Shown piece after piece: positions 1 to 9,553 of a stretch of 64,000 nt of DNA. The stretch is from Bauldia litoralis (lineage in GTDB: Bacteria > Pseudomonadota > Alphaproteobacteria > Rhizobiales > Kaistiaceae), in NCBI RefSeq assembly GCF_900104485.1, contig NZ_FMXQ01000006.1:248001-312000 (forward strand), in the 5' to 3' direction. The position numbers and the translations under genes were made by a program. Every line of letters begins with the position of its first letter. Within the stretch, counting starts at the first letter, position 1. The notes below the pieces were generated by a model, which had not been told where the DNA came from, did not search any database, and worked only from the letters and a program-made list of their open reading frames with translations.

Positions 1-1011
1 GTCGATGCGCTTGATCGCCGGGTCCAGCGCGCCGGACCGATAAGCGGCGATCGCCCGGGCATAGCGGGCGGGGAGACTGTTGTCGGACTGCGGATAGCGC
101 CGGCCGACCTGCTGCGGGGTCAGCGTGAAACCGGCGAGCTTGGCGCGGACGAGATCGTGGCGCTGCTGGAGGTCGGCCGAATCCTTTTTTCCCTGGAACT
201 TGCTGGCGCTCGCCAGTGCCGCGACCGTCCGGACGCGATCGGCGGGCAGGGGATGGGACTGGACATAGGGATCGGCACCACGCGCCGACAACAGGACCTG
301 GTTCGCCAGTCGCTCCAGCACGGTGACCATGCCCTGGCCGGATTGCCCGGTGGCGGCGAGGTAATCCATTGCGGTGCGGTCGGCGGCAGCTTCCTGGGCA
401 CGGGCATAGGCGAGCACGTTGCGCTGGGCCGCGTGCATCGAGCCGGCGACAATGCCGGGGCCGGCCTGGCCCAGTCCCTTGAGACCGGCCGAAGAACCGG
501 CGATCACCGCGCCGACGCCAAGCATCGCGCCGATCAGGGCGGCGGTCGTGGAATTGGCGATGGAATTGCGGATGCCGGCAAGGTCGCCATGGGCGAGATG
601 CGCCGCTTCATGGGCGAGGACGCCGATCACCTCGTTCGGTGTCTCGGCGGTCATGATCGCCCCGGTATTGATGAACATGCGGGACGCATCCGCGACGAAG
701 GCGTTGAAGCGGTCGTCCGGGACAAGGAAGATCTGGACGTCTCTGCCCTGGATGCCGGCGGCCTTGAAGAGCGGCGCGGCGTAGTCCTGGATCAGGGCCT
801 CGGTTTCGGCGTCGCGAACAATATTGACGTTGGCGGCGACGGCGACCTGCGGGGGGATCGCGAAGGACGCCGCCAGGCCGGCCGCGAGCGCCCGCCCGAC
901 CCATCGGCGGCCGACGGTTGGCCGGACTTTCCAAGCCGTGTCCGGGCTGCTAGGCACGCTCGTCGCTGGCATGGGCGGTGTCGCTCCGTCTCGCACTCGC
1001 GGTCGCGCCAT
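1..1011 (-). CDS. M48 family metalloprotease, C-terminus beyond window
   Basis: Zinc metalloprotease of the M48 (Ste24/HtpX/BepA-like) family, probably exported and active in the periplasm on envelope proteins. The zinc motif HEAAH sits at residues 134-138 and the third-ligand motif EAAAD begins near residue 207. The N-terminus has a basic stretch, a hydrophobic segment (about residues 38-60) and an Ala-x-Ala type end, consistent with a signal peptide. The ATG at 1009-1011 gives 337 in-frame codons to position 1, so the stop lies outside the window. An in-frame ATG 13 codons downstream (970-972) is an alternative start. It is divergent from the aminotransferase gene, with about 80 bp between them. 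Confidence 0.85.
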   Translation of the reverse strand, partial: MARPRVRDGATPPMPATSVPSSPDTAWKVRPTVGRRWVGRALAAGLAASFAIPPQVAVAANVNIVRDAETEALIQDYAAPLFKAAGIQGRDVQIFLVPDDRFNAFVADASRMFINTGAIMTAETPNEVIGVLAHEAAHLAHGDLAGIRNSIANSTTAALIGAMLGVGAVIAGSSAGLKGLGQAGPGIVAGSMHAAQRNVLAYARAQEAAADRTAMDYLAATGQSGQGMVTVLERLANQVLLSARGADPYVQSHPLPADRVRTVAALASASKFQGKKDSADLQQRHDLVRAKLAGFTLTPQQVGRRYPQSDNSLPARYARAIAAYRSGALDPAIKRID

Positions 1012-1089
1012 GGCCTTCCCGGCGCGCTTCGAGCGCAAATGGCCGGAAAATAGGGCAACAGAAAGACGTTTGGCTTCAGGGAGAGCCGG

Positions 1090-2253
1090 TTGAGCGGATC
1101 GAAATTTCACGCTTCGCGGCGCAGCGCAGTCGATCCCTTCCTCGCGATGGAGGTGCTGAAGGCGGCTGGCGACCGCGAAGCGGCAGGCCATCACGTCGTC
1201 CATATGGAAGTCGGACAACCCGGCGCGCCGGCCCCACGCCCGGTGCTCGCGGCGGCGCGCGCGGCGCTGAAGGACGGTCGTTTCCGCTATACCGACGCCC
1301 TCGGTATTCGCGCCCTTCGGGAGCGCATCGCGGCCCATTATGGCGAAGCCTACGGGACGGAGGTCGCTGCCGACCGGATCGCGGTGACCACCGGTTCGTC
1401 GGCAGGCTTCAACCTTGCCTTCCTCGCCGCTTTCGACCCTGGCAACCGGATCGCGCTGGCGACGCCGGGCTACCCGGCCTACCGGAATCTGCTTGGGGCG
1501 CTGGGGCTCGAGGTTGTCAATATCGAGACCAGTGCCGACAGCGGCTATGTGATGACGCCTGAGATGCTTGTCGCGGCGCATGAGCGGGCGCCGCTGGCCG
1601 GCGTGCTGATCGCCAGTCCCGGCAACCCGACCGGGACCGTGATGCACCCGGACGCCCTGCGGACGCTGGTCCAGACGGCGGAGCGTCTCGGCATCCGTTT
1701 CATCTCCGACGAGATTTATCATGGGCTTGTCTACGCCGGTATCGCAGAGACGGCGCTGAAACACGCGCGGCATGCCATCGTCGTCAACTCCTTCTCCAAA
1801 TATTACTGCATGACCGGGTGGCGGATCGGCTGGATGGTGCTGCCGGAGGACCTTGTCCGGCCGATCGAGCGGATCGCGCAGAATCTCTACATCTCGGCGC
1901 CGGATATTTCCCAGCGGGCGGCCGTCGCGGCCTTTGACGCGACCGAGGAACTCGAAGCGGTGAAGGCCGGCTATGCCGCCAACCGCCAACTGCTGCTCGA
2001 CAAGCTGCCGGCGATCGGCTTCGACGATTTCTTTCCCGTCGATGGCGCCTTCTACGTCTACGCGTCGGTGCGGCGCTTCTCGAACGATTCCGTCGACTTC
2101 ACCCGTCGAATGCTTGACGAGGCGGGGGTGGCGGCGACACCGGGGCCGGACTTCGACCGCGAACGCGGCCATGCCTGGATGCGCTTTTCCTTCGCCGGGA
2201 CCGGAGAGGACATGGCGGAGGCAGTGGCGCGACTGGGACGGTGGCTGGGGTGA
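1090..2253 (+). CDS. Pyridoxal-phosphate aminotransferase, class I/II (aspartate aminotransferase-like)
   Basis: Fold-type I PLP aminotransferase of 387 residues, the usual length for the AspC/alanine aminotransferase superfamily. The PLP lysine is K237 in SFSKYYCMTGWR. Other family marks are GQPGAPAP near the N-terminus, ASPGNPTG in the middle (PLP-binding Asn), SDEIYHGL (Asp and Tyr contacts) and a C-terminal WMRFSF arginine that would bind the substrate carboxylate. The start is TTG at 1090, with AGGGAG about 8 nt upstream. No neighbour fixes the amino-acid substrate, so it cannot be assigned. It is followed by pgi on the same strand. Confidence 0.9.
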   Translation: MSGSKFHASRRSAVDPFLAMEVLKAAGDREAAGHHVVHMEVGQPGAPAPRPVLAAARAALKDGRFRYTDALGIRALRERIAAHYGEAYGTEVAADRIAVTTGSSAGFNLAFLAAFDPGNRIALATPGYPAYRNLLGALGLEVVNIETSADSGYVMTPEMLVAAHERAPLAGVLIASPGNPTGTVMHPDALRTLVQTAERLGIRFISDEIYHGLVYAGIAETALKHARHAIVVNSFSKYYCMTGWRIGWMVLPEDLVRPIERIAQNLYISAPDISQRAAVAAFDATEELEAVKAGYAANRQLLLDKLPAIGFDDFFPVDGAFYVYASVRRFSNDSVDFTRRMLDEAGVAATPGPDFDRERGHAWMRFSFAGTGEDMAEAVARLGRWLG

Positions 2254-2342
2254 CGATCGACCAAGCCTGATGCCATGGGCCGGTCCATGTGCTAGTCGGT
2301 CTGGTGCCGAGGACTGAGGCTCGCCGAGGGGAGATGAGATCC

Positions 2343-3983
2343 GTGAATTCCGACATGATCCAGGCATTCGCCGCGCTTGATACACACCGGTCGGTCGTCG
2401 CCAAGACGCCCATGAGGGACAAGTTCTCAGGCGATCCGGAGCGCTTCAAGCGATTCTCGATCTCCTTCCGCGATCTCCTTCTGGATTATTCGAAAAACCA
2501 GATCGACGCCGAAACGATGCCGCTGCTTTTCGCGCTCGGCAAGGCGGCGGGCGTCGAAGCGCATCGCGCCGCGATGTTCGCCGGCGAAGCGATCAACAAG
2601 ACGGAGAACCGCTCCGTCCTTCATATCGCCCTCCGGTCGCTTCCCGATGAGATATTCCGTTCCGGTGGGGTGAATGTCGTCCCCGAGGTGCATGCCGTCC
2701 TCAACCGCATGGCGGCGTTTTCCGACGGCGTGCGGTCGGGCGAGATTCGTGGCTCAGGCGGACAGTTCACCGACGTCGTCAATATCGGGATCGGCGGGTC
2801 CGATCTCGGACCGCGGATGGCCTGCCTGGCGCTGTCGCCCTATCACGACGGGCCGCGCACCCACTTCGTCTCGAATGTCGACGGAGCGGACATCCGCGAC
2901 GTGCTGGAAGGGCTCGATCCCGACCGGACGCTCTTCCTGATCGCCTCGAAGACCTTCACCACGGTCGAGACCATGACGAACGCGGCGACGGCGCGGGCAT
3001 GGATCGTCGAGCGGGTCGGCGAAGAGCATGTCGGGGCGCATTTCGCCGCGATGTCGACCGCGACCGACAAGGTGAAAGCCTTCGGCATGTCCGAGGACCG
3101 GATGTTTCCCTTCTGGGACTGGGTCGGCGGGCGATATTCGGTCTGGTCGGCGATCGGCCTGTCGCTGATGATCGCCATCGGCCCGGCCGGCTTCAGCAGC
3201 TTTCTCGGCGGCGCCCGGGCGATGGATGACCATTTCCGCACCGAGCCGCTGGAGCGCAACCTGCCGGCCATTCTCGGCCTGATCGGCGTCTGGAACCGCA
3301 ACATTCTCGGCTTCCCGGCCCTGGGCATCCTGCCCTATGAGCAGCGGCTGGCGCGGCTGCCGGCCTATTTCCAGCAGCTCGACATGGAATCCAACGGCAA
3401 GCGGGTGAAGGTCGCCGGCGGCGCCACGGTGATGGGGCACACCGGGCCGCTGGTCTTCGGCGAGCCCGGCACCAACGGCCAGCACGCCTTCTACCAGCTT
3501 CTTCACCAGGGCACGGACGTGATCCCTTGCGACTTCATGGTCGGGGCCTATTCCGACGCCAAGGAGGACTACAACCACCACGCCCTGCTGTTGTCGAACT
3601 GCTTCGCCCAGACCGAGGCGCTGATGCGCGGCCGGACCATCGCCGAGGCGCGGGAGGAACTGAAGGGCGAGGGCATGGCCCCGCCCGACATCGAGCGGCT
3701 GGCGCCGCACAAGGTCTTCCCCGGCAACCGCCCCACCAACACGCTGCTCTACAAGCGCCTCGATCCCGAGACGCTCGGCATGATCATCGCCCTCTACGAG
3801 CACAAGATCTTCGTCCAGGGGACGATCTGGGGGATCAATTCCTTCGACCAGTGGGGCGTCGAGCTCGGCAAGGCGCTGGCCAAGACGCTGCTGCCGATGG
3901 TCGAGGGCAAGCAGTCCACCGACGGCAAGGATGCCTCCACCGCGGGATTGATTGCCGCCGCGCGGCTGTTGAGGGGCGGGTGA
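2343..3983 (+). CDS. pgi: Glucose-6-phosphate isomerase
   Basis: Cytoplasmic isomerase interconverting glucose-6-phosphate and fructose-6-phosphate. The sequence carries both family signatures: [17 protein letters not shown], and [10 protein letters not shown] near the C-terminus. It also has the [14 protein letters not shown] catalytic-site region and [10 protein letters not shown]. The frame is open further upstream (GTG at 2289, ATG at 2334), but GAGGGGAG at 2326-2333 lies 9 nt before the GTG at 2343. That start gives 546 residues, close to the roughly 550 of the family. Start confidence is moderate; the identity is secure. Confidence 0.95.
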   Translation: MNSDMIQAFAALDTHRSVVAKTPMRDKFSGDPERFKRFSISFRDLLLDYSKNQIDAETMPLLFALGKAAGVEAHRAAMFAGEAINKTENRSVLHIALRSLPDEIFRSGGVNVVPEVHAVLNRMAAFSDGVRSGEIRGSGGQFTDVVNIGIGGSDLGPRMACLALSPYHDGPRTHFVSNVDGADIRDVLEGLDPDRTLFLIASKTFTTVETMTNAATARAWIVERVGEEHVGAHFAAMSTATDKVKAFGMSEDRMFPFWDWVGGRYSVWSAIGLSLMIAIGPAGFSSFLGGARAMDDHFRTEPLERNLPAILGLIGVWNRNILGFPALGILPYEQRLARLPAYFQQLDMESNGKRVKVAGGATVMGHTGPLVFGEPGTNGQHAFYQLLHQGTDVIPCDFMVGAYSDAKEDYNHHALLLSNCFAQTEALMRGRTIAEAREELKGEGMAPPDIERLAPHKVFPGNRPTNTLLYKRLDPETLGMIIALYEHKIFVQGTIWGINSFDQWGVELGKALAKTLLPMVEGKQSTDGKDASTAGLIAAARLLRGG

Positions 3984-4016
3984 CGTGGGTCGCCATACCG
4001 TAGGCGGAAGTGCGCC

Positions 4017-5186
4017 ATGAGTCCGGAAGCCCTTCGCCGCATCAACAGCATCGCCCAGATGCGGACACGCGCCCGCAGTGCCTTGCCGGGCGCCGTCTTT
4101 GACCTTGCCGATGGCGCGGCCGAGGACGAGTGGACCCTGCGGCGGAACGAGTCGGCCTTCGACGATATCGCGCTCCTGCCGAAGCCGCTCGACGGCGCGG
4201 CGAACCGCGACCTGTCGATGACGCTGTTCGGCCACAAGCTGTCGATGCCGCTGATGATCGGCCCGACCGGGCTTGCCGGGCTTTTCTGGCCGGGTGGCGA
4301 GCAATGCTCGGCGCGGGCGGCGGCGGCGGCCGGCACTGCCTATTGCCTCAGCCACGGCTCGGTCTGCACCCTCGAAGATCTGGCGAAGACCGGGGCTGCG
4401 CCGCGCTTCATGCAGGTCTTCATCTACAAGGATCGCGGGTTTACCCGTGAACTCACCGAACGGGCGGCCGCCAGTGGCTATGACGGGCTGGTGCTGACGA
4501 TCGACAACCAGCTTACCGGCAATCGCGAGCGCGATATTCGCAACGGCTTTACCATTCCCCCGCGGCTCGGCCCGGTCGAGGTCGCCGGGATGGCGATCAA
4601 GCCGGGATGGCTGTGGCGGATGCGCCGGGAATTGCCGACGATCGGCTTCGGCAATTATGAGCGCGAGGGCAAGGCGATCGAGCTTGGCGCGCAGGGCCTG
4701 CGGATCGCCGACATGCTGGATCCGGCAATGGCCTGGAAGGATGTCGAGGACCTTCGCAAGATCTGGAAGGGGCCGCTGATCCTCAAGGGCGTCCTGCACC
4801 CGGACGAGGCCAGGCGGGCGATCGACCACGGCGTCGATTCGGTGATCGTCTCGAACCACGGCGGCCGCCAGCTCGATGGCGCGGCCTCGGGGATCGAGGC
4901 GCTACCCGGCGTCGTCTCGGCGGTCGAGGGGCGGATTCCTGTTCTCGTCGATGGCGGCATTCGGCGGGGTGTTGACGTGGTTCGCGCCCTGATCCTCGGA
5001 GCCACCGCCTGCCTGGTGGCGCGGCCACAGCTCTTCGGGCTGGCGGTGGCCGGCGAGGCGGGCGTCGCCCGCGTGCTGGAGATCTACCGCAGCGAGATCG
5101 ACCGGGTGATGGGCTTTTGCGGCGTGACCCGGGTCGACGACCTCGGGCCGGACCTGCTGCTCAGGATGCCGTGGCGCCAGAACTAG
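4017..5186 (+). CDS. FMN-dependent alpha-hydroxy-acid oxidizing protein (lactate dehydrogenase/oxidase family)
   Basis: TIM-barrel flavoenzyme of the LldD / glycolate oxidase / mandelate dehydrogenase family, 389 residues. The catalytic base is H281 in SNHGGRQLDGA, followed by the FMN-phosphate loop VLVDGGIRRGVDVVRAL. The usual N-terminal motif of an alpha-hydroxy-acid oxidase (LPKPL followed by PLMIGPTGLAGL) is present. These enzymes oxidise a 2-hydroxy acid to the 2-oxo acid, passing electrons to oxygen or to the quinone pool. The substrate cannot be told from sequence. There is a 33-nt gap after pgi, and the gene is convergent with the reductase gene downstream. Confidence 0.88.
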   Translation: MSPEALRRINSIAQMRTRARSALPGAVFDLADGAAEDEWTLRRNESAFDDIALLPKPLDGAANRDLSMTLFGHKLSMPLMIGPTGLAGLFWPGGEQCSARAAAAAGTAYCLSHGSVCTLEDLAKTGAAPRFMQVFIYKDRGFTRELTERAAASGYDGLVLTIDNQLTGNRERDIRNGFTIPPRLGPVEVAGMAIKPGWLWRMRRELPTIGFGNYEREGKAIELGAQGLRIADMLDPAMAWKDVEDLRKIWKGPLILKGVLHPDEARRAIDHGVDSVIVSNHGGRQLDGAASGIEALPGVVSAVEGRIPVLVDGGIRRGVDVVRALILGATACLVARPQLFGLAVAGEAGVARVLEIYRSEIDRVMGFCGVTRVDDLGPDLLLRMPWRQN

Positions 5187-5192
5187 GCGCTG

Positions 5193-6182
5193 TCAGCTCG
5201 CCGGTCGCGGGTTGGCGCGCGCCACCGCCTCGAGAGATGACTCGTCGAGATCGGGCGACGCGGCGCGGGCGAGCGTCCTTGCTTCCAGCGACTTGATCGT
5301 CAGCACGATCGCCTGGTTGAACGGGCAGGCGATGCCCAGCGCATCGGCTTCACGGAGCAGGGCGCCATTCAGCGCGTCGATCTCGGTGCGCTGGCCCGCT
5401 TCGACATGCTGGAGCATAGACGGACGGTTGTAGCGCTCCCAGGCGTGGTCGAGGATCTCGGCGCGCGGATCGACGGAGGGCAGGGCGATGCCCCGCGCCG
5501 CGACCACGACCAGGATCTCGTCGAGCAGGCTCTCCAGCAGGTGTCGCGCCGGCTCGGTCCGGGCGACCTCGCCCGGCCGCAGGCCGGTGACGGCGCAAAC
5601 CGGGTTGATCGCCGCATTGAGCACGAACTTCATCCAGATGACGCCGAGAACGTTGTCGCTGACGACGATTGGCAAGGCCGCCCGGCGAAACAGGTCGGCA
5701 ATCGCCGCGACCCGATCCGAGGCGGCGCCATCGAGCTCGCCGATGGTCGTCTCGCCGATGTTGGAATGGAGAATGCGTCCCGGAGCTTGCCGGGCGGCGC
5801 TGTTATAGGTGCTGCCGCCGACCACGCGGTCGGCGCCGAAGGCCTCCGCGAGCGCCTCGACGTTGCCGATGCCGTTCTGCATGGTCAGGACGAAGGCATC
5901 CGGTCCGAGGACCGCTTCCAGCGCCCCCGCCGCGACACGGGTGGCATTGCTGTCGACCATGACGACCGCGACATCGACCGGGCCGATTGCGTCGATCGAC
6001 GTGGTCGCCGCGAGGTGCGACCGCTTCTCGCCTTCGGGATCCGTGACAAGCAGGCCGTCGGCCGAGATCGCTGCGACATGCTCGGCATCGCGGTCATAAA
6101 GAACGACGTCGGCGCCGGCCGCGGCGAAGCGGGCGCCGAACATCGCGCCCATCGCCCCGGCGCCGATCATCGCGATACGCAT
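5193..6182 (-). CDS. 2-dehydropantoate 2-reductase family protein (ApbA/PanE)
   Basis: NADP-dependent ketopantoate reductase family, 329 residues. The N-terminal Rossmann motif GAGAMGAMFG is at residues 8-17. The C-terminal domain carries MKFVLNAAINPVCAVTG, which contains the catalytic Lys and the N-x3-NP pattern of PanE. The ATG at 6180-6182 starts directly at MRIAMIGAG; the frame stays open upstream but that region overlaps the next gene. The gene lies 8 nt downstream of the RraA-like gene on the same strand, so the two form an operon. Because the partner is an RraA/HMG-aldolase-type protein rather than panB or panC, it may reduce another 2-oxo acid. Confidence 0.88.
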   Translation of the reverse strand: MRIAMIGAGAMGAMFGARFAAAGADVVLYDRDAEHVAAISADGLLVTDPEGEKRSHLAATTSIDAIGPVDVAVVMVDSNATRVAAGALEAVLGPDAFVLTMQNGIGNVEALAEAFGADRVVGGSTYNSAARQAPGRILHSNIGETTIGELDGAASDRVAAIADLFRRAALPIVVSDNVLGVIWMKFVLNAAINPVCAVTGLRPGEVARTEPARHLLESLLDEILVVVAARGIALPSVDPRAEILDHAWERYNRPSMLQHVEAGQRTEIDALNGALLREADALGIACPFNQAIVLTIKSLEARTLARAASPDLDESSLEAVARANPRPAS

Positions 6183-6190
6183 GGCGGCGG

Positions 6191-6877
6191 TCAGTCGATC
6201 TCGTTGAACAGGCCGGCGTCGATCCGCGTCTGGATGAAATCGGGCATCTTCAGGCCGGCCTTCACCTTGGCTTCGAGATCGGCCTCGGCAGCGCGGACGA
6301 CGGCCAGTCGCTCGATGACCTCGTCGATCCGGGCGTAGGGAACGACGACGACGCCATCCTCGTCGCCGAGCACGATGTCGCCCGGGCCTACCATCGTGCC
6401 GCCGACCATCACCGGCAGTCCGACGGTGCCGGGGCCGTTGCGGACCGGAGAATTCGGGGTCACGCCGGCGGCGTAGCAGGGGAGGCCGACGCCGCGCAGG
6501 CCGACCACGTCGCGAACAAAGCCGTCGGTGACGAAGGCGGCGCAGCCGCTGTTCTTCATCATGCCGAGCAGCAGGTCGCCGATCACCGCAACGCCCTTGA
6601 AGCCGCCGGTTGCAGAGACGATGACGTCGCCCGGCCTGGCGATGCTGAGGGCGCCGAAGGTGGCGAGGTTGTCGGCCGGGCCGTCGCCGGCCGGGACGGC
6701 GACGCCGCAGAAGGGCTTCACGCCGCCGATCGACTTGATCTGGCCGTCGAGCGCGCCGCCGCCGCTCATCGCATCGACGGCGTGGCCGGTCTGGCATCCG
6801 GCAAAGGCGGCGACCTGGTCGGCGGTGGGACGGGGGAAATTGCGGCGAACGGTAAGCAGCGGCGGATCGGTGATCAT
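6191..6877 (-). CDS. RraA family protein (HMG/CHA aldolase-like)
   Basis: 228-residue member of the RraA / 4-hydroxy-4-methyl-2-oxoglutarate aldolase fold. Visible family features are the DNLATFGAL segment, GDVIVSATGG, GDLLLGMMKNSG, TDGFVRD (the Arg-Asp pair that binds pyruvate and the divalent metal in aldolases) and a central GPGDIVLGDEDGVVVVP. The start is taken at ATG 6875-6877 (MITDPPLL); upstream in-frame codons look non-coding. In aldolase members the reaction cleaves 4-carboxy-4-hydroxy-2-oxoadipate or HMG and decarboxylates oxaloacetate. With a ketopantoate-reductase-type enzyme directly downstream, a 2-oxo-acid catabolic role is more likely than RNase E inhibition. Confidence 0.85.
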   Translation of the reverse strand: MITDPPLLTVRRNFPRPTADQVAAFAGCQTGHAVDAMSGGGALDGQIKSIGGVKPFCGVAVPAGDGPADNLATFGALSIARPGDVIVSATGGFKGVAVIGDLLLGMMKNSGCAAFVTDGFVRDVVGLRGVGLPCYAAGVTPNSPVRNGPGTVGLPVMVGGTMVGPGDIVLGDEDGVVVVPYARIDEVIERLAVVRAAEADLEAKVKAGLKMPDFIQTRIDAGLFNEID

Positions 6878-7094
6878 GTCTGGAAATGCCTTGTTTTTGA
6901 TGTCGGGGCGAGCGCCCGGCAGGCAACCTAGCAAAACACGCCGTCTGTCGCGAGCAATCGACCCGGTTCCTGCGATCATGGAGTTGCCTTTCGGCCTCGA
7001 TCTGGTCAGGATATCGGTTCGACCGTCGGCGACTCCTGACCGACGGTTTTCATTCTTTTGCTCGACGAGAGGCGGCCATCAGGCCGATCGCATC

Positions 7095-9407
7095 ATGAAC
7101 ATCGCTGCCCCGCCCAAATATGGCATGGGTGCCCGCGCCAAGCGCACCGAAGACAAGGCGCTGGTCACCGGCCACGGTCATTTCACCGACGACTACACGC
7201 CCGAGGGCACGCTGCAGGCCTATGTCCTGCGCTCGGCGATGGCGCATGCGAAGATCAAGGTCGGCGACCTCGCGGCGGCGCGCGCCATGACGGGGGTGAA
7301 GCTGATCCTGACGCATGACGATCTCGACGGTATCAACGGGCTGCCCTGCAAGGGCAAGATTCGCCAGGTCGACGGCACCCACCCCTGGATGCCCGAGCAT
7401 CCGCTGTTGTGCGGCGATGTCGTCCGCCATGTCGGCGACCCGATCCTCTTCATCGTCGCCGATACGGTCGAGCAGGCGAAGATGGCCTCCGAGTCCGTCG
7501 AGATCGACTACGATCCGCTGCCGGCGGTGGCCGACCTGCGCCGGGCCGTCGAGGACGACGCGCCGCTGGTCTGGCCGGAGCACGGCACCAATGTCGCCTT
7601 CACCTGTTCGCGTGGCGCCAAAGGCGCGACCGACGCGGCGTTTTTGCGCGCGGCCAAGGTGACCCGCATGGAGATCGTCAACAACCGGCTGGTCTCCAAC
7701 TACATGGAAACCCGTGGCATCGTTGCCGAATATGACGGCGCGAACGATCGCTACACGCTGACCATGGGCACCCAGGGCGGCCACGGGATGCGCGATCGCA
7801 TCGCCAAGGACATCCTCGGCATTCCGGCCAGCAAGGTCCGGGTCATCACGCCGGATGTCGGTGGCGGCTTCGGCACCAAGTCCTTCGTCTACCAGGAGTA
7901 TCCGCTGGCGGCGATTGCCGCGAAGAAGCTCGGTACCCCGGTCAAGTGGATCGGCGACCGCAGCGAGCATTTCCTCATCGACAGCCATGGTCGCGACAAC
8001 TTCGCGGTCGCCGAGATGGCGATGGACGAGAATGGCAAGTTCCTCGCCATGCGCGTCGACCTGCTTGCCGGGATGGGGGCCTATCTCTCGCAGTTCGGGC
8101 CCTTCATTCCCGAAGGCGGCCTGACCATGCTCACCGGGCTCTACGACATTCCGCATCTCTACGCGCTGTGTCGTGGCGTCTACACCCACACCGTGACGGT
8201 CGATGCCTATCGCGGCGCCGGCCGGCCGGAAGCCGCCTACCTTGTCGAGCGACTGGTCGATCAGTGCGGCCGGGAAACCGGGCTCGGTCCGGTCGAGATC
8301 CGGCGGCGCAACTTCATCCAGCCGGAAGCGCTGCCTTACGAGACGCAGGGCGGCCGCATCTACGACAGCGGCGAGTTCGACGGCCATCTCGAACAGGCGC
8401 TGACGGTTTCCGACTACAAGGGCTTCGAGGAACGCGCCGCCGCGTCGAAGGCGAATGGCAAGCTCCGCGGCTTCGGCATCGGCACCTATGTCGAGGCCTG
8501 CGCCTTCCCCGGCAGCGAGGAGGCGACGGTGCGGCTCGAGCAGGACGGCACCGTCACCCTGCTCATCGGCACCCAGACCAACGGCCAGGGCCACGCCACC
8601 GCCTATTCGCAGTTCATCGTCGGCCATCTCGGCCTCGACTATGACAAGGTCAAGGTGATCCAGGGCGACACCGACCAGGTTCCGAACGGCGACGGGACGG
8701 GCGGTTCGCGCTCGATCCCGCTTGGCGCGGTCTCCGTCCACAACGCGGCGGTGAAGCTGGCGCGCCAGGTCAAGACGCTGGCCTCGGAGCAGCTCGAGGC
8801 GGCGGTCGACGATCTCGAACTGGTCGACGGCATGGTCCAGGTCGCCGGCACCAACCGGGGCGTTTCGCTCGCCGACGTGGCGAAGTCGGCCAAGGACCCG
8901 CAGGCGCTGACCGCCTTCGACAACGATTTCGAGCAGCCGGAGCCGACCTATCCGAACGGCACCCACATCGCCGAGATCGAAGTCGATCCGGAGACCGGCG
9001 TCACCGAGATCGTCGGCTACTGGATCGTCGACGACTTCGGCGCGACGGTGAACCCGATGCTGCTGGAGGGCCAGGTTCACGGCGGCATCGTCCAGGGCCT
9101 CGGCCAGGCGCTCTACGAGAACGTCGTCTACGACGACGACGGGCAGCTGCTCTCGGCCTCGTTCCTCGACTATACGATGCCGCGCGCGGCGCACATGCCC
9201 AACTTCGTTTTCGAGACCCGGAATGTCCCGTCGAAGACCAATGCGTTCGGCATCAAGGGGGCGGGCGAGGCCGGATCGATCGGTTCCTGCCCGGCGGTGA
9301 TGAACGCCATGGTCGACGCGCTGAACCGTGGCTATGGCATTACCCATATCGACATGCCGGCGACGCCGGAGCGGGTCTGGACCGCGATCCAGAACGCGAA
9401 AGCCTGA
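7095..9407 (+). CDS. Molybdopterin-binding large subunit, xanthine dehydrogenase/CoxL family
   Basis: 770-residue large subunit of a molybdenum hydroxylase. The Ald_Xan_dh N-domain covers roughly residues 20-135, followed by the two molybdenum-cofactor-binding domains. GGGFGTKSFV is a cofactor loop, AYRGAGR is at residues 371-377, and the catalytic glutamate is E725 in KGAGEAGS. AYRGAGR is the form II type; true aerobic CO dehydrogenase (form I) has AYRCSFR, so CO oxidation is unlikely. The usual FAD (CoxM) and 2Fe-2S (CoxS) subunit genes are absent on both sides. The ATG at 7095 begins the conserved part; an open frame further upstream overlaps the divergent RraA gene and is not used. Confidence 0.9.
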   Translation: MNIAAPPKYGMGARAKRTEDKALVTGHGHFTDDYTPEGTLQAYVLRSAMAHAKIKVGDLAAARAMTGVKLILTHDDLDGINGLPCKGKIRQVDGTHPWMPEHPLLCGDVVRHVGDPILFIVADTVEQAKMASESVEIDYDPLPAVADLRRAVEDDAPLVWPEHGTNVAFTCSRGAKGATDAAFLRAAKVTRMEIVNNRLVSNYMETRGIVAEYDGANDRYTLTMGTQGGHGMRDRIAKDILGIPASKVRVITPDVGGGFGTKSFVYQEYPLAAIAAKKLGTPVKWIGDRSEHFLIDSHGRDNFAVAEMAMDENGKFLAMRVDLLAGMGAYLSQFGPFIPEGGLTMLTGLYDIPHLYALCRGVYTHTVTVDAYRGAGRPEAAYLVERLVDQCGRETGLGPVEIRRRNFIQPEALPYETQGGRIYDSGEFDGHLEQALTVSDYKGFEERAAASKANGKLRGFGIGTYVEACAFPGSEEATVRLEQDGTVTLLIGTQTNGQGHATAYSQFIVGHLGLDYDKVKVIQGDTDQVPNGDGTGGSRSIPLGAVSVHNAAVKLARQVKTLASEQLEAAVDDLELVDGMVQVAGTNRGVSLADVAKSAKDPQALTAFDNDFEQPEPTYPNGTHIAEIEVDPETGVTEIVGYWIVDDFGATVNPMLLEGQVHGGIVQGLGQALYENVVYDDDGQLLSASFLDYTMPRAAHMPNFVFETRNVPSKTNAFGIKGAGEAGSIGSCPAVMNAMVDALNRGYGITHIDMPATPERVWTAIQNAKA

Positions 9408-9456
9408 TAATCCGGCCGGTCTTCGGGGCCGGCCGACGAAACGACTGAACCAAGCG

Positions 9457-9486
9457 ACGCCGCCGGATAGCTCCGGCGGCGTTTCT
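9457..9486 (+). terminator. Rho-independent terminator after the CoxL-type gene
   Basis: A perfect 11-bp stem, ACGCCGCCGGA / TCCGGCGGCGT, with loop TAGC is followed by TTTCT. It lies 50 nt after the stop of the molybdopterin subunit gene and upstream of the DMT transporter gene, so it separates the two units. Confidence 0.75.
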
Positions 9487-9553
9487 GCGCGACCGTTCCG
9501 CCTCGCCGATCAGGCTTGCAGGGCATCGCGCATTGTGATCGGCTGGACGCTCA

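Noticed and set aside
2754-4859. 701-codon minus-strand frame over pgi and the hydroxy-acid oxidase gene
   Set aside because: Antisense to two conserved enzymes; composition only.
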